Shown piece after piece: positions 57,538 to 64,000 of a stretch of 64,000 bases of DNA. The DNA lies in NCBI GenBank assembly GCA_037039685.1, contig JAWNGF010000005.1, positions 3,286,001-3,350,000 on the forward strand, read 5' to 3'. The notes beneath the pieces are model-generated. The model worked only from the letters and a program-made list of their open reading frames with translations, did not search any database and was not told the DNA's origin. The position numbers and the translations under genes were made by a program. The DNA comes from Ceratobasidium sp. AG-K. Its lineage: Eukaryota; Basidiomycota; Agaricomycetes; Cantharellales; Ceratobasidiaceae. Numbering within the stretch: position 1 is the first letter of the stretch; each line of letters starts with the position of its first letter.

Positions 57538-59619
57538 GTTGTGGGAATAGATTCAGATAAGCAAGACGGTGGAGAGCACTCTGGTTCTCCAGGGGGCTGT
57601 TGTCAGTTCTTTTGTACTCGCACCGGCTGCAGTCTATTGTGTTCACAGATGGGTTTTCTCCAAGCTTTGGCTTGCCTTCGGTTCGGGATATTCGGCGCTG
57701 CAAGCTTTCAAGTCTTGACAGGCGTTGCCTCGAATTCAAAACTTCCAGCCAAACAACATTCCTGGGGTGTCCCCTTCATCATTCGTGTCTAGCGCCTTCC
57801 ATGAGGGCGCAACCAGACTGAGATACGCCACAGCTGGGGCCATCGAGCCCAGTGAGCTTCCAGCTTCGCTAAGGAAGGGCCGAGCTCGAGACATATTCCA
57901 TCGCAATCTGGGAACGCGAGGACGCCACCGTATGCGTCCGTGAGCACGTTGCGTCTTAGAAGTTTCCCATTGGTTGAGCTTCCTTTCCATTCTCGTATAT
58001 GGAAACCTCTCCCCGACTAGACTACGGTGCAAGCTGTGCTCCCAATAGGGGATCGGCGGCGGGGGCATACCTTGGCCCTATCCCCAGGCTCCAACTGAGT
58101 GTCCGAGGAAGTCGCACGCTAGGTTTCCAATCTAGGCTGATATTGAGAGAAGATACGGAAGCGAACAAGCCAATGAATCATTCATTTCAAGCTGTTGATC
58201 GGGAAGATCTTGAATTGGATGAGCACAGCACTTGTCAGATTGCCACGGGCGGAAGCCCGCCGTCCTGGGACTCAGCTTGGGCGTTTGCTGTTACGCCTTA
58301 TGGTATGAAACCCCCCATGTGACGAGTGGACCTCTTGAACTTGTTGGTACCATCCCAAAAAATGACATAACACCTCGAACAAAATACAAGCAAACAAGTC
58401 AACTACTAAACTTAGATGCCCTACCTCTTGCCGAGGAAGCTGATGCCTGGATCGTCGAACATTCAGAGGCTCAACAAGGAGTACAAAGCAGGGTTGAGAG
58501 CAACCCCCAAAATCACTATAACGCATATCGAAGCCATGAATTGATTGCGGCTGGAGGGCCCGGGGCCAACCCTAACTGTCATATGAACCTGGGCTCGTCG
58601 AGACCACGGAGGTTCAGAGATAGATCACTTTTAATTAGTAAACTCTCGTGCGGGCATAATTGTCCACTCGCCCGAAAAACTCCGCACACCTTGTTGAGTG
58701 AAGTGGAGAATCAAGAAAGGCAAACGACCAGATTTTTGTGGTCAATGGATGTGGCATAGAGAACAGTAGAATTCCCCTAACTGTTACCAAGCAATACCCT
58801 CGAGGATGGGCGAAGCTCAGAGCTACACCCGGTGCAAGTTTCAACCAGCTTTTTATCACAAGAACCACAGTATATATAGCGGTAATGCCTGACTTGTTTC
58901 TACTGAGAATTACTCGATTTGGCACACCTTTGTATCCCTACCGGATCTGATTCAGCGATGTGTCACTATCCACTATTTTTACCCCACCGCCATTTCTTAT
59001 ATTTTTGGTTGCATTAGGGATCCCCCGCCAAGTCTCTCGCACCTCGTGGATAGGCCTTCCCACCAATATATGTAGTTATATGCGTGCTCCAAAACTAGAA
59101 CCTCATGCGCCGGGATGGAGAGAGCTTCTTGAATATTGTACGCCTCCTTCCTAAGGCCATAACTAAATACTACTACAGTAAGTGAGGCAACCGTTGCCGT
59201 AACCGCCGTCCTGGGTTCACTGGTGTCATGCAAGTATACTACATTGGGGCTCTGTGTCCGATATATAATCAGGGTCTGGAACCGTCACAAAATCGAGGCG
59301 TCAATCCGTTATGTGAGTGACCTTGACGAGCAAGGTGGCAGGATGGTCGAGGTAGCAGCTGAGGGCGGCACGCCCAATGCGACAGGCAAGGGTATGATCA
59401 ATTGACCCCCTCTCCAAGATAGGGGGGAAGATCCGGGGTCATTCACACAAGCAAAATAAGGGCGATGCTTCAGTAGACGCAAATATAGCGATGCATACCA
59501 TGTTCCCTAATGGGCTGAAACGTGGCCGGCTGCCTGATCAGGCTTGAGGGAAGCCACTAATAAGGGGTTGAATCGGACTAGCTGTTAACGTAGTCAGTCT
59601 CAGAAGCGAGACATATCCA
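57538..59619. other. Long region without a supported gene
   Basis: About 2.1 kb upstream of GMC copy 2 and downstream of the transposase gene. Short ORFs lie in all frames, the longest at 58232-58759 on the plus strand, with no recognisable domain. The left end of the CACTA element should lie somewhere here or at ~59.6 kb, but no clear CACTA end was found. Confidence 0.4.
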
Positions 59620-59860
59620 CTGTGGACCCCAGACTTCCGGATCGTCCGGGGGTCGGGTCCGGATGGCACAAAAATCCGGAGGTAAGTCCCGCCAATGTCT
59701 TTTGGCGGACTTCCGGATTCCATATCCGGACCTCCGGACGACCCAACTTACCTCCGGATTGCCGAACATACTTCCGGACGTGCTCGCCGCCCTCGGACGG
59801 GCCTCTGGCGGATGATCGGCCACTTTCGGATTGTTCGGAGGTTTCGAGGGGTGTTGTAGG
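59620..59860. repeat. TCCGGA palindrome cluster with hairpin, beside transposase gene
   Basis: Eight copies of the palindrome TCCGGA lie within about 160 bp. A perfect 15-bp inverted pair, AATCCGGAGGTAAGT (59673-59687) and ACTTACCTCCGGATT (59746-59760), brackets more palindromes and could form a hairpin. The cluster starts about 140 bp below the stop of the TNP2-type transposase. Subterminal motif clusters of this kind are binding sites for element proteins in CACTA transposons; that role is inferred here. Confidence 0.65.
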
Positions 59861-59997
59861 ATGGGGTGTAAACTGGTTATATAAACATTTGCGATTGTAA
59901 TTACATAGTTCCTAATAATAGAAATTGTTACATTAGCAAACTGGCGATCACGCAGCTCAATTAAATGCGGTGAGATAAACGTTTGCGCACCTTGGAT

Positions 59998-62900
59998 TCA
60001 TTCAGCACCCGGGCTCCGATCGATAATCCACCATTTATTTCCATCACGAACTCGCCCGATCGCACACATGATGTTGCACGCGTCGATCACTTCACCGCTT
60101 GAAAGTGGACCATCGTACGAAACCACCGTGTAGTCGTACGAGGTGTTGACTTCGGTTTGAGCCTCCAAAACCAAGGCGAGCAACAGGGTCTGAGGGTGAT
60201 TGTTGGGATTGATGGCGGTGTTGGGCGGGATAGGGAGCGCAAAGAGGTGCTGGAGCTGCCCGTAAAAAGACCGCGTGATAAAGTCGGGGGGCGCATTTGG
60301 TAGATGTGCGAGTCGATCGACCTCGAGCTCGTACTATAATTATATTAGCATAGTTTGACCAATAAATGCGACTCTTACTCGAATGAAAGATGCGTCACGC
60401 CCATCTTCCCGTAGCTTGTGGTAGCCCCGTGCCTGGATCAAATCACCTCCCCCGGTGATGCGCATCCGTCCCCATTGCATAACCGACGCAGGAACATAAG
60501 CTTTGGCCACTTGGAATGTGGTTTCGTATGCTGTTACTAAGTGTTTGGCGATTTTTCGGCGCAGCGGCTCTGTCATCATCAGTCGTTCGGAACGGGGGGT
60601 CAACAGCGCACAATTCGGGTCTAAGTTGTATGCGGGCGTAAGAAAAAACGTAGTAAATTATTAGGTTACTTACAATCTGGAAGTCGGTCGCCCTCAATTG
60701 CCTGACCTTCATCCTCGGCGTCCTCGGCATCCCTGGGGTGACGAAGCACGATCGTATCATGAAGGTCGTACACCTCGCGAATAACTCGCAGTTGAGCACA
60801 ATCCAAGATTCGCCGTGCAATATTTGCCGAGTAGTATCGTCGGCTCCGGACTGAAGCACCGATGAAGCTACAGTATCGCTCCATCGGGAAGGCCCAATAC
60901 GCCCAGACGGGGCCTAGGAATTCGATTGAGTCGGCGATGTGCAGGAGATAATGAACGTTGACGGGGCATGTTTGTAGTCGATTGGCACTGTATTGATAGT
61001 ATATGCTATTCAACGATAAGTTTCTGGTCGACAAGTGTATGTATGCGCTCACCCACCGTTCATATTCTTGAATCCACTCGGCAAATCCATTGCGAATCGT
61101 AGGAATGTCGTCCCTAGAAATTTGATGATCGACACACATCTTAACCAGAGTTATTAGGCGGACAAAATGGGTATAATATGATTGCTTAGCAAAGCGACGG
61201 CGTAGTAAGCAAGGGGCAAGCTGAGTTGCGAAGAGCATCCAGGACTCGGCGATAAAATTGCCACGCTTTTTCAGATTGGGGACACGACACCCGAATGCAG
61301 AAGGGATCGTGCAGCCAGAGTCTTTGCATAGATTTCCAATAAGAGCCCAGAGTACCGAGTCGATTTGGTACGTTTCTTTGCCGTTGTCGATATCGTTAAA
61401 GTTGTTGGTCCATAGGTCGACAAGCTGGGGGATCAAGTTAATCCACACCATATGCATCACTTCGACAGGGAACGAGGCTGGAATGCTGATCAAAGAGAGT
61501 CTAGCAAGCAGTGAGACCCCTTTAACACCGTAGGTTGTTGCCAGTTTGGAGCACGCGTGCTCATTTGGTGTACGAAGGACCTCGTCCCCCTGCACTAGGG
61601 TTTCTGTATGCGTTCGCAGAGGCAAGTCCAGAGGGTCGGCGATTGTTCCGTCAGGTTGATGTAATGGGCAATACATATGCGTGCCGCCCCCAGATGTCTG
61701 GCCTGAGATTGCCTCGTGCATACAGAATCGGCAAGGGAATCGAGCATTGTGGCCCAAGAACTCGAGTACTTTAGTGATTGCCGGTATATCACCAAAGACA
61801 GCCAGAATATGAGCGCGCAGTAAGAAAACCTCCTCGCGTAGCATATCAACAGCTTCGACGCCCATTGCAAGTTCAATCAGTTCGTCAATAAGCGGCTGAA
61901 GAAAGGAATTAATATCCTTGGGAGAATGTGGGCCGGGAATTACGCCGACGCAGATGATATTCTCTAGTAGGTTTCGGATTTCGGGTGGAAAGTTATAGTT
62001 AATGAGAATTATTGGCCAGCAGGTGTTTTTTCGACGCTTGAAGGGACACAAGCCATCGATTGAAACCCCAAGTGCAAGTTTGCGACAATCCTCGAAGTGA
62101 TAATGACTTTGTTTTTTGCTGTCTATCTCCACCTTGGTACGTTTTAGTCTCTCATATTGCTCGCCGCCGAAGATCTTGTCTATGTCGCCCGATTGCTGAT
62201 AATTTGTGCGGTATTCAAGCTTCTCGCAGGTGGATTTGTTGCAGAAAAGGGCAAGGACTTGGGGGATCATAGGGACATAAGAAAAGACTGAGTATGGTTG
62301 GCCAGCTGGGTTCAGTCGAGGTGCGTTGCAGTAAGGACATTCCTGTAAATCGCCTAGATAGCTGGTATAACAGATGCAAGAGTTCTTGCAGCAATGATAC
62401 TTGACGGATGTTAGCGCCGAGAGCGAAAGCATTTGCGCGCGCACAAGTTTCAGCGATCGCAAACGGCCGTGGGACTTTTTGTGGATAAAAGCGTCTTGCA
62501 TTGCCTTGTAGCTACGGACAGTTGGCTTGTACTGAACTATAAATTTAAATGATAGAATATTGTCTAGGATACTAGGCGTAATAGAAAGAGGTGCTATTAA
62601 TATAGAAATCAGCCAGAATAGTGTCAAATGCACCAGAGAGACTTACCATTCCTTGCCGCATCTAATGTGAATCCCGCTCGCAGCTGTGCCTCGGGCGACA
62701 AGCCACCAGTCGCCGGGTTATATCCCTCATTACCAGGGTCGGATGCATCAGATCCGGGGTGTCCAGCGGTCAAATCTGAATCGCTGGTGGAGAGGTTGGT
62801 GGACTTTGTTACAGTCCGATCGCCAACGTCTGTATGCGGATGTGCGCGCATAACTTGCTCCCAGATGTGAGTTAGGTCAACTTCGGGTATAGGATCAGGG

Positions 62901-63251
62901 ACCTGGGCATTTTCGGGGATAAGGAGGGGTAGATCGGGGGGTCCGGGGGTGCTATCAAACATGGGGTGCATGCCGCCGGCGGGTTTGGACTGAGCAACGG
63001 CGGATCCACGGCGTGCGCTGAGCGACGCCCTACTGGATAAATGGCGACGAAAGCTCTCTCTGTATTATTGTAATTTAGCATAACTAATTGATAGTAAATT
63101 GGATTACTCACCGTGCCCTTGCCAGACGTTCGCTCGATTTACGTCGCTTTTTTCGCCAATTTCCTTGGAGGTGACGCTTCCGCGTCTCGGTTGTCACCAG
63201 CTTGTTAATGTTGCAGTCGCCGCAATTGCAGGGGACTCTTCTTTTTCCCAT
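59998..63251 (-). mobile_element. CACTA-type transposon gene: TNP2-like transposase
   Basis: From the ATG at 63249-63251 (MGKRRVPCNCGDCNINKLVT, a Cys-rich DNA-binding start) through an intron at ~63055-63115, a Pro/Ser-rich exon (to ~62640), and a 655-residue exon that carries the TNP2 domain: CYTSYLGDLQECPYC, RPYSVFSYVPMIP-type segment, DCRKLALGVSIDGLCPFKRR, WPIILINYNFPPEIRN, DIPAITKVLEFLGHNARFPC-RFC, SFPVEVMHMVWINLIPQLVD and FLGPVWAYWAFPMERYC. Two C-terminal exons end DGNKWWIIDRSPGAE with a stop at 59998-60000. TNP2 proteins cut CACTA/EnSpm elements. I saw no stop or shift inside the main exons, so the gene may be recent and active. Terminal CACTA repeats and target duplications could not be located, so element borders are unknown. 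Confidence 0.85.
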
Positions 63252-63665
63252 TTCTGCGGCGGAGGGTGCATGCAAGGAGCGGGCACGTAAAATTTCCGCC
63301 TGTGGCGGGTCGCCACTTAAGCGCCGGGATGTCTATAAAGACAGACGGACTCTGTGCGCGCATCCCCCTTGCTCCCGACCACCCCCCTCCCCAGTTGACC
63401 TCCAAACAACCTCCTCAGATTGTTTGGACACCTTAAATAGACCAAGGTAAATATCTCTGCTCATCCCAAATATCTCATTTTTATCGCTGACTCTGAACCA
63501 CCATCCGCGCGCACAGCATTCATTTTGCTCTCGCCCTCCACATCCCCCATTATCGATTTCATTATATTTCCCAGTAAGTACAAAGCTTGCTTATAGGCTA
63601 CCTAGTTGATTGACGCGCTCTGACGCACTCGTTTGCACTTTTTCCTTAATTATAGCGCATTCATT
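63252..63665. other. Shared upstream region between transposase gene and right-edge gene
   Basis: About 410 bp between two genes reading away from each other. It has a pyrimidine-rich stretch near 63360-63420 with motifs (CCTCCAAACAACC) that resemble, loosely, the sequence beside the TCCGGA cluster at 59.85 kb. Confidence 0.35.
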
Positions 63666-64000
63666 ATGCCGCCGGTCAATCACCCCAACCCCAGCGCCAC
63701 ATTGAAGTCCGGTGCCACATCGAAGTCCAGCGCCAATGATCAGTCTCATAGCGCTATCATACACGTGGGGAACGGAGGTAAGTGCGATCAAATTTCATTT
63801 CCCAACCTCGTGGCTGATCATGATCGGGTCTAGCTACGGTTGAATTCATCAAGAATAACACTGGTATACGCATTACAAACGCCGATGGCACCACCGAAAG
63901 GCACCGCATCCTTCCAAAGCCCGCTGACGCTTCAGGCCCCGGGCTTGAGGAGAAGCTACGATGCAAAGGCCCCAAAGCCGCCAAAACCCACAACGACTAT
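63666..64000 (+). CDS. Unknown gene, 5' part (cut by window edge)
   Basis: The ATG at 63666-63668 (MPPVNHPNPSATLKSGATSK) opens a Ser/Ala-rich head. A short intron fits at about 63777-63833 (GTAAGT..CTAG), after which the frame continues VEFIKNNTGIRITNADGTTE and runs off the window. No family recognised. It is divergent from the transposase gene 414 bp away and may be a second gene of the same element or an independent host gene. Confidence 0.4.

Noticed and set aside
58232..58759. 175-codon plus-strand ORF upstream of GMC copy 2
   Set aside because: No domain, no intron pattern and biased composition; kept only as part of an unassigned region.

Overview
This window is nuclear DNA of a filamentous basidiomycete. 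The genes are split by many short introns (about 45-70 nt, GT..CTRAY..AG). The families present (fungal DyP peroxidase, multi-LysM protein, F-box/LRR-like tandem genes, TPR-CHAT protein, TNP2 transposase, questin-oxidase-like protein) suit an Agaricomycete. A Rhizoctonia/Ceratobasidiaceae-like plant-associated fungus is my inference; no marker gene proves it. Exon borders were read by eye and are approximate.

Layout: 0-4.2 kb, two tandem cytochrome P450 genes (the first cut by the window edge). 5.4-7.0 kb, a secreted or surface six-hairpin glycosidase. 8.1-10.7 kb, an MFS sugar transporter. 11.1-14.7 kb, a tandem trio of F-box-like genes, the first broken. 14.8-21.0 kb, a multi-LysM secreted protein divergent from a CBM18-GH18 chitinase that carries several in-frame stops. 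22.1-24.9 kb, a small EF-hand ORF and a questin-oxidase-like gene.

From 26 to 46 kb lies a recently shuffled region. An ancestral pair of divergent genes (a hypothetical gene, here called X, on the minus strand, and the Golgi membrane protein YIF1 on the plus strand) is present in four decaying copies. X is intact only in the first copy and YIF1 only in the last. Decay runs through CpG-to-TpG/CpA changes and Trp-to-TAG stops. A glutathione S-transferase, a TPR-CHAT caspase-like protein and a 1 kb inverted-repeat element sit between the copies.

47-57.5 kb is the most striking part: two long FAD-dependent GMC oxidoreductases, each with an N-terminal beta-trefoil domain, flank a DyP-type peroxidase. 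A peroxide-making enzyme next to a peroxide-using enzyme suggests one oxidative module. 57.5-64 kb holds a TNP2-type CACTA transposase gene, a nested TCCGGA palindrome cluster beside it, and the start of an unknown gene at the right edge.
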